NCBI GenBank assembly: GCA_963711215.1
Contig: CAVQDH010000004.1
Span: 62,001 to 126,000, forward strand
Reading direction: 5' to 3'
Source: WHUA01 sp963711215
GTDB lineage: Bacteria > Pseudomonadota > Alphaproteobacteria > UBA8366
Length of the DNA stretch: 64,000 nucleotides
The notes under the pieces are model-generated. The model was not told the origin of the DNA. It did no database searches and saw only the letters and a program-made list of their open reading frames with translations. This document shows, piece by piece, positions 49,108-58,585 of this stretch. Every line of letters starts with the position of its first letter. The first letter of the stretch is position 1. Position numbers and translations under genes: made by a program.

Positions 49108-49126
49108 AAAAATCCGGAGGGACAAC

Positions 49127-49543
49127 ATGTCATCGATACCAGACTGGATGATCATCGCATGGGGTGTAGGTGTCCCGTGCAAGCACGGCCACCTAGCCCC
49201 ACGCAGGACCAGCAACGGTAACTGCTCCGCCTGCCAGCGTGAAGCTCAGGCGGCTTGGCGGGCGAAGCAGAAGCGAGAAGGGCGACCGGTTCCAGATATC
49301 ATCGAAGCCGAACCGGCGCCCGCCCTGGACGTCACTGAATACCAACGGGGTGCGGCGGTCGCGCTGCGGTGTCTCCCGGTGTATCAGCGCAACTGGCAAG
49401 AGCGCGGCCACCGCGGCATCGATCTATCAACAAGCGCCCTGTGTCCAGAATGGCTGCGGGGCTTCCTGGAGACGGTCGCCCCCAACATCACGATGTCGGA
49501 AGTGATCGAAGCGGCCGCGTACTGGTCGCAGCGCGTCAGATGA
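49127..49543 (+). CDS. Zinc-ribbon/HNH-like small protein
   Basis: A 138-residue protein starting MSSIPDWMIIAWGVG, with the zinc pattern CKHGHLAPRRTSNGNCSACQ (C-x2-GH...C-x2-C) typical of phage and island proteins related to recombination endonuclease VII/HNH zinc domains. The catalytic HNH residues are not obvious, so nuclease activity is not claimed. The C-terminus is helical (LRGFLETVAPNITMSEVIEA). A partial paralogue sits at 47362. A GGAGGG ribosome site precedes ATG 49127 and an excellent terminator follows the stop. Confidence 0.65.
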   Translation: MSSIPDWMIIAWGVGVPCKHGHLAPRRTSNGNCSACQREAQAAWRAKQKREGRPVPDIIEAEPAPALDVTEYQRGAAVALRCLPVYQRNWQERGHRGIDLSTSALCPEWLRGFLETVAPNITMSEVIEAAAYWSQRVR

Positions 49544-49551
49544 TCACCTTT

Positions 49552-49581
49552 GGTGACCCCTTCGGGGTCACCTGTTTTTTT
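49552..49581 (+). terminator. Rho-independent terminator
   Basis: GGTGACCCC (49552-49560) pairs with GGGGTCACC (49564-49572) around a tight TTC(G) loop and is followed by TGTTTTTTT. It lies 9 bp after the stop of the zinc-ribbon gene and closes this block of the island. Confidence 0.92.
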
Positions 49582-49589
49582 GCTGATGA

Positions 49590-49818
49590 TGTACCCATAA
49601 AGCGTACCCACAATTGTGGGCATTTATGGACAAACTCATTATATTTCAATTCATCACGAATATAGCTGGGGCGCCAGGATTTGAGCCCTTGCCAACGGAG
49701 GCTGCACCGCATCAGGTTTGGAGCATCAGAAACTGTATCTGGGGGAATCTCTAAAAACCACTATATATTACAAATGATTAATCGGAAATTGGGCCTAGGG
49801 GGTACAAATGCGGGTACA
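49590..49818 (+). repeat. Internal GGGTACA-type repeats around a tRNA-3'-end-like fragment
   Basis: TGTACCC at 49590-49596 and CGTACCC at 49603-49609 are inverted copies of the end repeats. GGGTACA appears again at 49800-49806 and 49812-49818. Between them, at 49667-49690, TGGGGCGCCAGGATTTGAGC reads like the reverse complement of a tRNA 3' end (CCA, acceptor, T-loop). The arrangement could be a relic attachment region between two elements fused into one island. The stretch 49582-50323 contains no gene that I can support. Confidence 0.4.
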
Positions 49819-50323
49819 AATTTGTTCAGATGTGTTGATGCATACGCTCTGAGTTAAGCACCATTTCCGCATAGCGCCAGGGTAAGCAAGGAGCCGGCTG
49901 TTGTCGCGTATCGAATACGAACGCGCCCTGAATCGGGCTCCGGCGCTACGCGGGACGCACTTCAACATAGTGCATAGGGTGGTAATTTCTGTGAATTACG
50001 CGCGCGCGTGGCGGGGTAGAGGCTGTTGGCATTGAAAATAAATGTTTAGGCTAGGTGGGAATCAATAAAATCTGGTCAACAAGGATTTCACCTGCAGGGG
50101 CATATAACCGCCAGCGCCGAGTTCGGATGGAATTGGGTGATGCGATCAACCAGGCGGGCCATGCGCAACGGACTGCTGCTCTCGAAGCTCCATCATGTGA
50201 CATTCAATACAGTGAAGCAGCTGAACGGCGGAACGATGCATCTTCCACCACGCTGTACGTCGTCAGAGATATCCGGACAGCTTGAGTTTCAGAACAAGAG
50301 AGTGTCTGGCTCCTTTTCTGATG

Positions 50324-50662
50324 TTAAGCGGCCATGGTTTGGCGATGCAAACGCCGTCTGGTCTCCAGGGTCGCGCGTTTGATTTTCTCGCGTTCATTGA
50401 GGATCGCCTGACCTCGCCCGAGGACGCCTGGCGTGCGGTGTCGCACGCCAGGCGCTTCTTGCCGGCTTCCAGGAACTCCTTCGACCAGCTGTAATACAGG
50501 CTCTCGGCGATCCCTTGCCGGCGGCACAGCTCGGCGATGCTGTCCTCACCCCGCAAGCCCGCCAGCATGATCCTCGGCCGAGTACTGCTTGCGCGTCCGG
50601 CGTCGGATGCCTCGGACAGTCGCCTCGACGCCACCTTTCAAACCCTTCAATTCCTGTCTCAT
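50324..50662 (-). pseudogene. Degenerate IS3-family transposase OrfA
   Basis: From ATG 50662 the frame reads MRQELKGLKGGVEATVRG and then RTRKQYSAEDHAG before stopping; the next part, GLRGEDSIAELCRRQGIAES followed by LYYSWSKEFLEAGKKRLA, is in another frame. Together these are the helix-turn-helix and linker of IS3-family OrfA. The catalytic OrfB is absent and no terminal inverted repeats are clear. A decayed insertion sequence. Confidence 0.8.
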
Positions 50663-50913
50663 CTTCGTTCCCTTCGGTCACTACGATGAGCCAGCAATCC
50701 TCCTTTGCGAAACCCCCTCAATCTGTCCCATAGGCGCTGATGTCAGGCATGGAGTTTAGGATCGCCGGATCCTGTCATCCGCGAATTTGACCAGAAGAGG
50801 GCGCGTCAATAAATTTTTGCAGCGAGGGAACAATTATTTTTAGGGGCTAAACACCAGTGGGGGCCCAATCGACGTCAAGAGTAGGAAGCATTCCGCAACG
50901 ATGAGGATACAGA

Positions 50914-51942
50914 GTGGGCGAAATACGACGCGAACCGGTGACCGGACCGATGACGTGGCGGAGCGACAGTTTCCGGACCGATCGGAGCTGGGTGCATGAT
51001 CTGTCGCCGGCTGATATCAGCGAGCTGGAGACGGCGCTTGCGACAGTGCGCCGTGCCGGCCGGCCCGTGGTTGGCTTCGCTCGAGATGACTTTCCGCTTG
51101 ACGGCCTCGCCGCGAGGCTCACCAGCATTCTCGAAGAGGTGCAGGACGGCCGTGGCTTCGCCCTACTGCGCGGATTGCCGGTCGAGCGCTACGCCCGTGA
51201 TGAGGTCGAGACGATCTACTGGGGAATCGGCTGCTATCTCGGCGAGGTAATATCGCAGAACGCGCAGGGGGACCTGATCGCCGAGGTGACCGATAAGGGA
51301 TCGGACTACGCCCATGGCATCAACGACCGTGGCTACATGTCAAACGACAAGCTCAACCCACATGTCGACACCTCAGATATGACAGCGTTGCTCTGCCTGC
51401 GGACCGCTGGCTCCGGTGGCGTGAGCTGGCTTTGCAGCTCCGCGGCGATCTATAACGAAATCCTCGGCACTCGGCCGGACTTGCTCGAGATCTACGACCG
51501 CGGCTTTCATCACGATCTGCGCGGTGAGGGGCCGACCGGCCAACTCGACGAGGTCACCAGCAGTCGGATTCCGGTGTTCAGCTACCATGAGGGGCGGCTG
51601 AGCTGCTGCTATAACGACAAGATAATGCGCTCCGCCCATGCCAAGATGGGTGATCCGCTAACTCCGCGCGAGATTGAGGCGATAGACTTGGTGATGGCGA
51701 TCGCCGAACGACCGGATATCCGCTGCGAGTTCACGATGGCGCAAGGCGACATCCAACTCATCAACAACTACGTCCTGCTGCACGCACGATCGGCCTTCCA
51801 GAGTGATCCCGATCCGGCGAAGCGACGCTGCCTGCTGCGCATGTGGATGAATTGCCGTAATCCCCGGCCCCTCGCCGCTGAATTTTCCGACCGCTACAAC
51901 ACCGGCCCGCGCGGCGGCGTCTTCGTCCGCGTCGCCGGTTAG
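50914..51942 (+). CDS. TauD/TfdA-family Fe(II)/2-oxoglutarate dioxygenase, first island copy
   Basis: Starts at GTG 50914 (MGEIRREPVTG). The 342-residue product has the iron triad HxD in LNPHVDTSDM (H150, D152) and the distal His in LINNYVLLHARSAFQ, with the 2-oxoglutarate Arg in KRRCLLRMWM. FALLRGLPVERY and ISQNAQGDLIAEV are typical of the larger TauD/TfdA subgroup. The substrate is unknown. A related but altered paralogue follows at 52242. Confidence 0.85.
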   Translation: MGEIRREPVTGPMTWRSDSFRTDRSWVHDLSPADISELETALATVRRAGRPVVGFARDDFPLDGLAARLTSILEEVQDGRGFALLRGLPVERYARDEVETIYWGIGCYLGEVISQNAQGDLIAEVTDKGSDYAHGINDRGYMSNDKLNPHVDTSDMTALLCLRTAGSGGVSWLCSSAAIYNEILGTRPDLLEIYDRGFHHDLRGEGPTGQLDEVTSSRIPVFSYHEGRLSCCYNDKIMRSAHAKMGDPLTPREIEAIDLVMAIAERPDIRCEFTMAQGDIQLINNYVLLHARSAFQSDPDPAKRRCLLRMWMNCRNPRPLAAEFSDRYNTGPRGGVFVRVAG

Positions 51943-52241
51943 GCAACGGCCGTGCCGCGTTCATCGTAAGCAATCTGTCCCGTTCACTTTGCCTCAGACC
52001 GGTCTTTAAGACGATACGAATCACCGGTGCCAGATAGGGCCTCCTCCCCCTTGGATTGCTGCAACCCCGGCGAATTCGGGCCCGTTGCCAACACAAACGC
52101 TCCGCGGGTTGACTCTCGCGCCCTACAGTGGGCGAATTATTGGCGCGGTTGTAGGCATGGTGGCCTTATGGCAACGCATACATCTGGGAAATCCATGGTA
52201 TTGGACGATCCATCGCGAAAGACGGGGCGGAGAGAAGCGCA

Positions 52242-53333
52242 ATGGCGACAATGACATCCGAGATGGTTTCACGCAGCAATACACGTCCGCTCGCGCTCTA
52301 CGACGGGCCACAGGCCTGGTACGGATCGGACATGGCGGCGCGTGCGGCGGAATGGACGCACCAGTGGACGGCTGCGGAGATCGCGGAGATCGAGGCGGCC
52401 GTCGACGACGTGGAGCGGCGCGGCCTCGACATCCTGGAGATCGGCGCCGACGCGTTTCCTCTGCCAACGGTCGCCGAGCGCTTGGCACAGATTAAGCACC
52501 AGGTTCTCCATGGACCCGGCTTCTTCCTGCTGCGGGACCTGCCTATCGAGACGTGGACGAACCGCCGGGCGGCCGTTGCCTTTTGGGGAATGGGCATGCA
52601 CATGGGGCAACCGTGCTCGCAGAACGGCAAAGGTCATGTGCTGGGCCACGTCAAGAACCTGGGGCTCGACTACAGCGACCCGCTCGCGCGCGGCTACCAG
52701 ACCAATGCGCGGCTGGCCTATCACACGAACTCATCCGATATCGTCGGCCTTCTCTGTTACAAGCCCGGCAAATCGGGCGGCCTGTCGTCGATCGTCTCTT
52801 CGACGACGGTCTACAACGAAATGGTGAAGCGCCGCCCGGACCTGGTCGCGGTGATGATGCGGCCGTTTCAGCGCACGCGCTGGGGCGAGATTCCGGAAGG
52901 CAAGCAATCCTGGGCCGAGCTGCCGGTGTTCATGCCGCACCAAGGCCGCATGATCGTGCACTACGTGCGCAGTGCGATCCGCAAGGGCCAGCTCATCGAG
53001 GGCGTGACGCCGCTCAGCGACGAGCAGGTCGAGGCGCTCGATTTCTTCGATAGCCTCGCCGAGGATCCGGAAATCCATCTCGACATGGAATTCCGGCCGG
53101 GGGACATTCAGCTGCTGTGCAACCATTCGATCATGCACAGCCGGACCGCGTTCGAGGACTATGAAGCGCTGGAAAAGCGCCGCCATCTGCTGCGGCTTTG
53201 GCTCGCCTGCGACGACGGGCCGCCACTGCCGAGCTGGATGACGGACGCTTACGAAGGAAAGACGTCGAGAGGGCGGCCGAACGGCATCCAGGTCCCAGGC
53301 GTAGCCTTCAAGGCGCCGCTCGAAGCCGAGTGA
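52242..53333 (+). CDS. TauD/TfdA-family protein with HxN in place of HxD
   Basis: A 363-residue paralogue of the preceding gene. FFLLRDLPIETW, SQNGKGHVLGHVKNLG, GLLCYKPGKSGGLSSIVSS and LLCNHSIMHSRTAF show the family clearly, with the distal His and the C-terminal Arg (RRHLLRLWLA) intact. At the metal site, however, the sequence is LAYHTNSSDIVG: the usual HxD is H161-T-N163. Codon 163 (52728-52730) is AAC, one base from GAC. This weakens or changes the iron site, as HxA/HxG do in halogenases, so it may be inactive or of altered chemistry. A GGAG lies upstream of ATG 52242. Confidence 0.82.
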   Translation: MATMTSEMVSRSNTRPLALYDGPQAWYGSDMAARAAEWTHQWTAAEIAEIEAAVDDVERRGLDILEIGADAFPLPTVAERLAQIKHQVLHGPGFFLLRDLPIETWTNRRAAVAFWGMGMHMGQPCSQNGKGHVLGHVKNLGLDYSDPLARGYQTNARLAYHTNSSDIVGLLCYKPGKSGGLSSIVSSTTVYNEMVKRRPDLVAVMMRPFQRTRWGEIPEGKQSWAELPVFMPHQGRMIVHYVRSAIRKGQLIEGVTPLSDEQVEALDFFDSLAEDPEIHLDMEFRPGDIQLLCNHSIMHSRTAFEDYEALEKRRHLLRLWLACDDGPPLPSWMTDAYEGKTSRGRPNGIQVPGVAFKAPLEAE

Positions 53334-53373
53334 CACGCAGAAATTCGTGCCGGTCTGAAGTTCTGTCGTCGGA

Positions 53374-53610
53374 TTACCCGCCCACCGCGCTCGCAATGTG
53401 GAAACCCGCAAAAGCCGCGATATAGGCGCGTGCGATCATGTAAGCGAACATCGCGCATGGCCAAAGCCAACTATTGGTCTCGCGGCGCACCACTGCCAAG
53501 GTCGAGAGGCATTGTGGCGCAAAACATACCAGGCCAGGAAGGCAAGCGCGGACGCGAGCGGCCATTGATGGCTGAGGGCATCAGCGAGCGTGCCCAGACC
53601 GCTTTGCACG
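53374..53610 (-). pseudogene. feoB: C-terminal remnant of ferrous iron transporter FeoB
   Basis: The minus strand reads TLADALSHQWPLASALAFLAWYV in one frame (given in two parts: TLADALSHQW, PLASALAFLAWYV) and, after a one-base break near 53530, FAPQCLSTLAVVRRET, then NSWLWPCAMFAYMIARAYIA in another. This is the last 70 or so residues of FeoB; the GTPase and most membrane helices are absent. It is a decayed fragment stranded in the island. Confidence 0.75.
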
Positions 53611-53717
53611 CCTATCGCTCTCAACGAAACGCTTCATCCTGCCCCCCGGCGGATCGGGATCACAACGTCAGATCAAGGCGTTTCGACACAGGCTAGGCCG
53701 AAAGGCGCGACGTGCCA

Positions 53718-54602
53718 TCAGGCTGCCTGCAGCGTCATACGCGCGATGGCGATCCCATTTTCTCCAGCAACGCTGTACAGCAGATAGAGGCCGTCGTTTG
53801 CTTTGAATATTGCCGGATCCCGGAGTTCACGCACGCGTTCCAGGGACAGCCCGCGCGTAGACGGGCGAAGGTCGAGATCAGCCCCTTCGTAGTCACGCTC
53901 AGGTTCGAGCAGGACTTTGGGAACGCTCGCGCACCAGGTCCTCCAGTCCCTTGTCAGATCAATTTCGCTAAGCAGAATGCGTTCCGGGACATCACCAACC
54001 TGCGTGTGGAAAACCAGCAGCTGCTCTTGCCACACAAGCAACGCGGCGTGACGCATGTTGGGATCAAATAATGTCGGGCCGGTCTCAAAATTGCTCAAGC
54101 CGTCGCGTGACCGGTAAAAGACCCCAGGCATGGCCATGGCATAGTGCCAGTCGCCATGACGAAACGACCGCATGTACGGTCCTCCGAGGATTTCGTCGCG
54201 CGCCTGGAACACGAGCCCGTCGGCGGAAAGGGCCGCGCGCGTGAACTGCGGGCTCTTGTTACCGGTGGGCATGTCCGCCCCGTGAAAGTACATCCGGATG
54301 CGCCGGGCATCGTCATCAACGTGAACGTCGGGCGAGGCTATGTGGCCCTCGAAATGGCTTTGCTCTATGGGCATCACGCCGGTTTCCCAGGTCCGCCATG
54401 GCCCCGTAAGGCTGTCGGCATAGGCAAGCCGGATATAGCGTCCGTCGTGATGCGCAAAGTAGAGGTAATAACGGCCGAGCGGATTAGGAATCCAATCTGG
54501 CACCGCGATGAGCGACGGCCCGTTCACATTGCCACCCATCTTGGGGTCCATGTTTGGCTGGATGATCGGTCCATCGCCGAGCCGCTCAATCTCGATCTTC
54601 AT
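53718..54602 (-). CDS. GH43-like five-bladed beta-propeller protein
   Basis: A 294-residue cytosolic protein without a signal peptide. NVNGPSLIAVPDWIPNPLG, YYLYFAHHDGRYIRLAYAD, LTGPWRTWETG and ELRDPAIFKANDGLYLLYSV follow the repeated blade pattern (DP...YLYY...G..I..A.S..GPW) of glycoside hydrolase families 43/62/32. The catalytic Asp and Glu cannot be assigned with confidence, so sugar hydrolysis is only a possibility. It is convergent with the TauD-like genes, separated by the feoB remnant. Confidence 0.7.
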   Translation of the reverse strand: MKIEIERLGDGPIIQPNMDPKMGGNVNGPSLIAVPDWIPNPLGRYYLYFAHHDGRYIRLAYADSLTGPWRTWETGVMPIEQSHFEGHIASPDVHVDDDARRIRMYFHGADMPTGNKSPQFTRAALSADGLVFQARDEILGGPYMRSFRHGDWHYAMAMPGVFYRSRDGLSNFETGPTLFDPNMRHAALLVWQEQLLVFHTQVGDVPERILLSEIDLTRDWRTWCASVPKVLLEPERDYEGADLDLRPSTRGLSLERVRELRDPAIFKANDGLYLLYSVAGENGIAIARMTLQAA

Positions 54603-54814
54603 GTCATGGCCTCGTCAATCCGTAGTGTTCTGTGGCGCCACTTGACGCCGTCTCACGCGCGTCGATGCCGGCAAGAATCGGTCCGTCAGCATCGTTGCCT
54701 TCTGACCCGAGGCGGTCGTCGAAACGGGCGCAGGCAGTTTTTTCGGCAACGCATGGCGCCCTTCTTGAAGCCTGGGATCCCTTTCATTCCTTAATCGCTG
54801 CATCTGGCGCCAGT

Positions 54815-55246
54815 TTAAGGGACCGGGTCACCGGCAATCGGCGTCCAGGTCCGGCGCCGGCGTTCGAGGCGCGGTTCCAGGTTTTCGTCGTCATAGACCG
54901 TTTGCCGGGGTGGTTTGGTGAAGAGGGCCCGGCCTTCGTAATGCTTGATGTTGGTCGTCGCGTAGCCGGGGGTCCCGTCGTCGTCCATCGTCGCACCGAG
55001 ATAGACGCCGCAATGCCGGCACAGGATGAAATCGCACGACTTGGTCCCGAATTGGTATCGGTTGATCGCTCCCGGCTTGTTTTCGATGTAGCGGATGCGC
55101 CCGGCTGGGTCGCTTGCCGAGGTCGCGTCATGGGCGCGGCAGAAGGAGCATTGGCATTGGCGGACGTCGATCTTGGCGGGATCGGTATCCGTCTCGAGTT
55201 CGACGGTTACGGCGCCACAATGGCAGGCCCCCTTGTAGACGGTCAT
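54815..55246 (-). CDS. GFA/CENP-V zinc-domain protein
   Basis: A 143-residue protein with the GFA zinc-site pattern: ACHCGAVTVE, CQCSFCRAHDA and FILCRHCGVYLGA. The family is named after glutathione-dependent formaldehyde-activating enzyme; most members have no proven activity. Length is normal. It could process a reactive C1 or thiol-bound intermediate from the nearby oxidative pathway, but this is speculation from position. Confidence 0.85.
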   Translation of the reverse strand: MTVYKGACHCGAVTVELETDTDPAKIDVRQCQCSFCRAHDATSASDPAGRIRYIENKPGAINRYQFGTKSCDFILCRHCGVYLGATMDDDGTPGYATTNIKHYEGRALFTKPPRQTVYDDENLEPRLERRRRTWTPIAGDPVP

Positions 55247-55392
55247 GGTCGGTCCTTTCTGAGAAATATAACGACTTCTATCGTGTTCCTATCCCGGTTC
55301 TTCAAGGCGTTCAGACGGTTTCTGCGCACGCAGCACGCCAAGTTCGGTGGGAAAAGGAACGGGGTCGGTGATGTCAAGCGTGCCCTCGTCGA

Positions 55393-56211
55393 TCAACAGC
55401 TTTCTCCGTCATCCGTGTCTCCTCTCTTGCGGAACCGCGCGTAGTCGGCCTTGCGCTTCTCGAGAAAGGCGTTCGTCCCTTCCTTTTGTTCGGTTTCCCA
55501 GAACTCAGGCGGCACCAGCCAACGACGAAGAAAGTCCGCCTGGCCGAGAAGATCTTCGAACTCCTCGACGAAGGACGCTTTGTAAACCTTCAGGCAGGTC
55601 GGCGAAACCGACAGCAGTTCGTCGCACCAACGTGCCACCTCGGCGTCCAGTTGCGCCATCGGTACCACGGCGTTGACCAAGCCCCATTCCAGCATTTGCT
55701 TCGCGCTATAGCGGCGACCGAGCATCCAGAGTTCGCGGGCGCGTTTGTGGCCAACAATGCGGGCGACGTAGTTCACCACGGGGCCGCTCGCTGGATAGGC
55801 CACGCGCGGCTCGCTCTGGCCGAAGACAGCATGCTCGGCTGCGATCGTGAAATCGCAGAAGTAGGCGAAATGGTTGCCGCCGCCGATCGCATACCCGTTC
55901 ACGCGCGCGATCACCGGTTTGGGACAGCGGACGATCTGCATGTATGGCGGCGAATACATCGCGGCGCCTGTGCGTCCCATCTTCCCCGCTTTCTGCCAGG
56001 AGACGTCGGCCCCGGCGCAGAAGGACTTGTCGCCGGTTCCGGTCAGCACCACGACGCCGACGGACGGGTCCTTGCCGGCGGCGTCGAGCGCGGCCTCGAT
56101 TTCCTGCAGCGACTGCGCGGTGACCGCGTTCAACTTGTCGGGCCGATTGATGGTGATCGTCGCGACCCCATCGTCGACCGTGTAGAGGATGTCTTCGAAA
56201 TCATTGGCCAT
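55393..56211 (-). CDS. Enoyl-CoA hydratase/isomerase-family protein
   Basis: A 272-residue crotonase-fold enzyme. VATITINRPDKLNAVTAQSL, SFCAGADVSWQKAG (oxyanion-hole region), ARVNGYAIGGGNHFAYFCD and GQSEPRVAYPASGPVVNYV are family motifs; the text AIGGGN and the aromatic C-terminus recall the DHNA-CoA synthase / ring-cleaving crotonases more than the simple beta-oxidation hydratase. It is divergent from the acyl-CoA synthetase at 56468, with which it probably forms a catabolic unit. Confidence 0.87.
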   Translation of the reverse strand: MANDFEDILYTVDDGVATITINRPDKLNAVTAQSLQEIEAALDAAGKDPSVGVVVLTGTGDKSFCAGADVSWQKAGKMGRTGAAMYSPPYMQIVRCPKPVIARVNGYAIGGGNHFAYFCDFTIAAEHAVFGQSEPRVAYPASGPVVNYVARIVGHKRARELWMLGRRYSAKQMLEWGLVNAVVPMAQLDAEVARWCDELLSVSPTCLKVYKASFVEEFEDLLGQADFLRRWLVPPEFWETEQKEGTNAFLEKRKADYARFRKRGDTDDGESC

Positions 56212-56467
56212 GAGATTTCCCCGAACTGCCGTGCATGCCGGTTTGCCGTCGAGCCGCCGCCATCCTATTCAGACAAATCAATTCCTTTGCCTTCGCGAGG
56301 AGACGTCGTGAGGGCGGTATTTATGCCGCAACCGGACTGTCTGCTAAGGTTCATTGTTCGCAGAATGGACACGCGTTGCCAACCGAAGCCCCCAATCAAA
56401 CCCTTTTCGAGCCCAGGTGCGTGGCGGTTCAAGCCAACGGCCGGAAAAGCAAAGACGGAAAAAAGAC

Positions 56468-58582
56468 ATGCCGGACAATTCGACGCCGCAATTTGACGTG
56501 CGACGGCTCGATCACATCTTCAAGGCCCAGACAGTGGCCGTCGTCGGCGCGTCGCCCGACCGCGGCACACCGCGCAATTCCGTTATCCGGGTTTTGCTCC
56601 AGACTGGCTTCCGCGGGACGATCTACCTCATCCATCCGAGACATCAGGAAGTCGAGGGCCTGAAATGCTATCCTGACCTCGCGTCCCTGCCGGAAGTGCC
56701 CGATGTGGCCCTGGTGATCACGCCGTCCCAGACGGTCCCGGGCATCATCGAGGCGTGCGGCGAGAAAGGCATACCGACCGCTGTCGTCTTTAGTTCGGGT
56801 TTCGAGGAAATCGAAGCGGGGAAGGCGCTCGCGGCGCGGTTGCTGGAGACCGCGAACCGTCAGGGTGTGGCTCTCTTGGGCGCAAATTGCCAGGGTGCCT
56901 GGTCGGTGCGCGAAAATGTGATGCTGTCCTTCGGCGCAGCAGCCTTGCAATTGCACGAACTGAAACACGCACCGGTCGCCATTATCAGCCAAAGCGGGGC
57001 GCTCGGGGGTGCCATGGCGCTCTACCTCCAGACGCACAATATCGGTTGCTCTTATGTCGTCAGTGTCGGCAACGAAACCCAGCTCGATATCCTTGACTAC
57101 CTCAACTGGGTCGTTGAACAGGACGATGTCCGGGTCGCCGTTCTCTATATCGAAGGTTTCACAAATGGGGCCCGGCTCCTGCGGATCGCTGATCGCGCCC
57201 GCGAGAATGGCGTACAGATCGTCGCCCTTAAATCGGGGAACTCTGCGCTCGGGCAATCCGCGACGGCATCGCACACGGGAAAGATTGCCTCGACGTATTC
57301 GATCTACCGGGACGTGCTCGAGCAGGCGGGCGTCATTTCCGTCAACTCGCTTGCCGACGTTCTTGCGATTATCGAGACGCTGACCTACCTGCCGCGTCCA
57401 CGCGTGACGGGGGACCCGCTTGGCGGCGCCTCTGCCCTCAGCATCTCCGGCGGCGCCTGCGCGCTGCTCGCCGACCATGCCGAACAGTACGGTGTGCCAA
57501 TGGCGAAGTTTAGCCCGGACACGGCGAAGGCACTCGAGGAATTGTTTCCGGCCTTCGGACGCAGCGCCAATCCGGCCGACATGACGGGACAGGTCCGATC
57601 GCAACCGACGCTGTTGGACGACAGCCTCGCCCTGATGTCGGACGATCCCCGAACGGAAGTCTTTATCATGCAGTTCTCCAGCAGCGGCCGGCGCGACCTC
57701 GAGACCAAGGGCGCGTTGTTCAAGACGGCCGCACGGGAAAAGCAGTTGCCGATCATCATGAGCTTTGCCGGCGAGCAGCCGGCGCCCGAGCTGCGTAAGG
57801 AGTACCGAGAGAGCGGCGTTCTCTTCTGCCAGGATCCGCACGCCACCATACGGGCGCTCGATTGGCTCTACAAACGAGAACGGTTTTCCGCGCAGCCGGC
57901 GCTTGAACTGCAGCCGCCGCTCGAGCCACGCCTGGCGCCGGACGATTGGCCCGAGACGATGAGGCTGCTTGGGGACTGTGGCATCGGTGCACCCGGCTGG
58001 CGCATTCTTACGCCGGGCGAGAACGCGGTGGCGGCGTGTCGCGATCTCCAGTACCCGCTGGTCGTGAAGGTCTTGCCATCCGACGCAGATCACAAGACCG
58101 AACGCGGGCTCGTGCAACTGCGCGTCTCCACGCCGGAGGACGTCGATGCGCATGCGTCCGCCTTCCGGAAAAACCTGAAGAAGCCCGATGCCAGTATCCT
58201 GGTTCAGGAAATGGTCGGTGACGGGGTGGAGACTGTCCTTTCGTGCCTTCGCAACACGGATTTCGGGCCCGTCATGACGATCGGGCTTGGCGGCATCGGG
58301 ATCGAGTTGTTCCGGGACGTCGCGCATCTGGCGCTGCCGACCGACCGGGCACAGGTAGGCAACGCGCTCCGGAAGCTGAAATTGTGGACCTTGCTCGGCG
58401 GCTACCGGGGAAAACCGCGGGCGGATATTGAGGCGTTGACAGGGGCCGCGGTGCGGTTCGGAAACATGTTCCTGGCGATGCCGGAGGTCGTGGAGTTCGA
58501 GATCAACCCGTTGATGGTGCGCCCGGCTGGAGAGGGCGTGTTGGCCGTCGACGCCCTCGTGTCGCTGAACGAAGGGAGCTAG
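56468..58582 (+). CDS. ADP-forming acetate/acyl-CoA synthetase (NDP-forming)
   Basis: From ATG 56468 the 704-residue product has three parts in order: a CoA-binding Rossmann domain (AQTVAVVGASPDRGTPRNSV), a CoA-ligase region with the phospho-accepting histidine in QSATASHTGKIAS, and a C-terminal ATP-grasp domain (YPLVVKVLPSDADHKTERG, ILVQEMVGDGVETVL, VEFEINPLMVRPAG). It activates an organic acid to its CoA ester with ATP, or makes ATP in reverse. The acid is unknown. The open frame continues upstream but family similarity starts here. The LLM oxidoreductase follows by three bases and is co-transcribed. Confidence 0.88.
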   Translation: MPDNSTPQFDVRRLDHIFKAQTVAVVGASPDRGTPRNSVIRVLLQTGFRGTIYLIHPRHQEVEGLKCYPDLASLPEVPDVALVITPSQTVPGIIEACGEKGIPTAVVFSSGFEEIEAGKALAARLLETANRQGVALLGANCQGAWSVRENVMLSFGAAALQLHELKHAPVAIISQSGALGGAMALYLQTHNIGCSYVVSVGNETQLDILDYLNWVVEQDDVRVAVLYIEGFTNGARLLRIADRARENGVQIVALKSGNSALGQSATASHTGKIASTYSIYRDVLEQAGVISVNSLADVLAIIETLTYLPRPRVTGDPLGGASALSISGGACALLADHAEQYGVPMAKFSPDTAKALEELFPAFGRSANPADMTGQVRSQPTLLDDSLALMSDDPRTEVFIMQFSSSGRRDLETKGALFKTAAREKQLPIIMSFAGEQPAPELRKEYRESGVLFCQDPHATIRALDWLYKRERFSAQPALELQPPLEPRLAPDDWPETMRLLGDCGIGAPGWRILTPGENAVAACRDLQYPLVVKVLPSDADHKTERGLVQLRVSTPEDVDAHASAFRKNLKKPDASILVQEMVGDGVETVLSCLRNTDFGPVMTIGLGGIGIELFRDVAHLALPTDRAQVGNALRKLKLWTLLGGYRGKPRADIEALTGAAVRFGNMFLAMPEVVEFEINPLMVRPAGEGVLAVDALVSLNEGS

Positions 58583-58585
58583 GGG

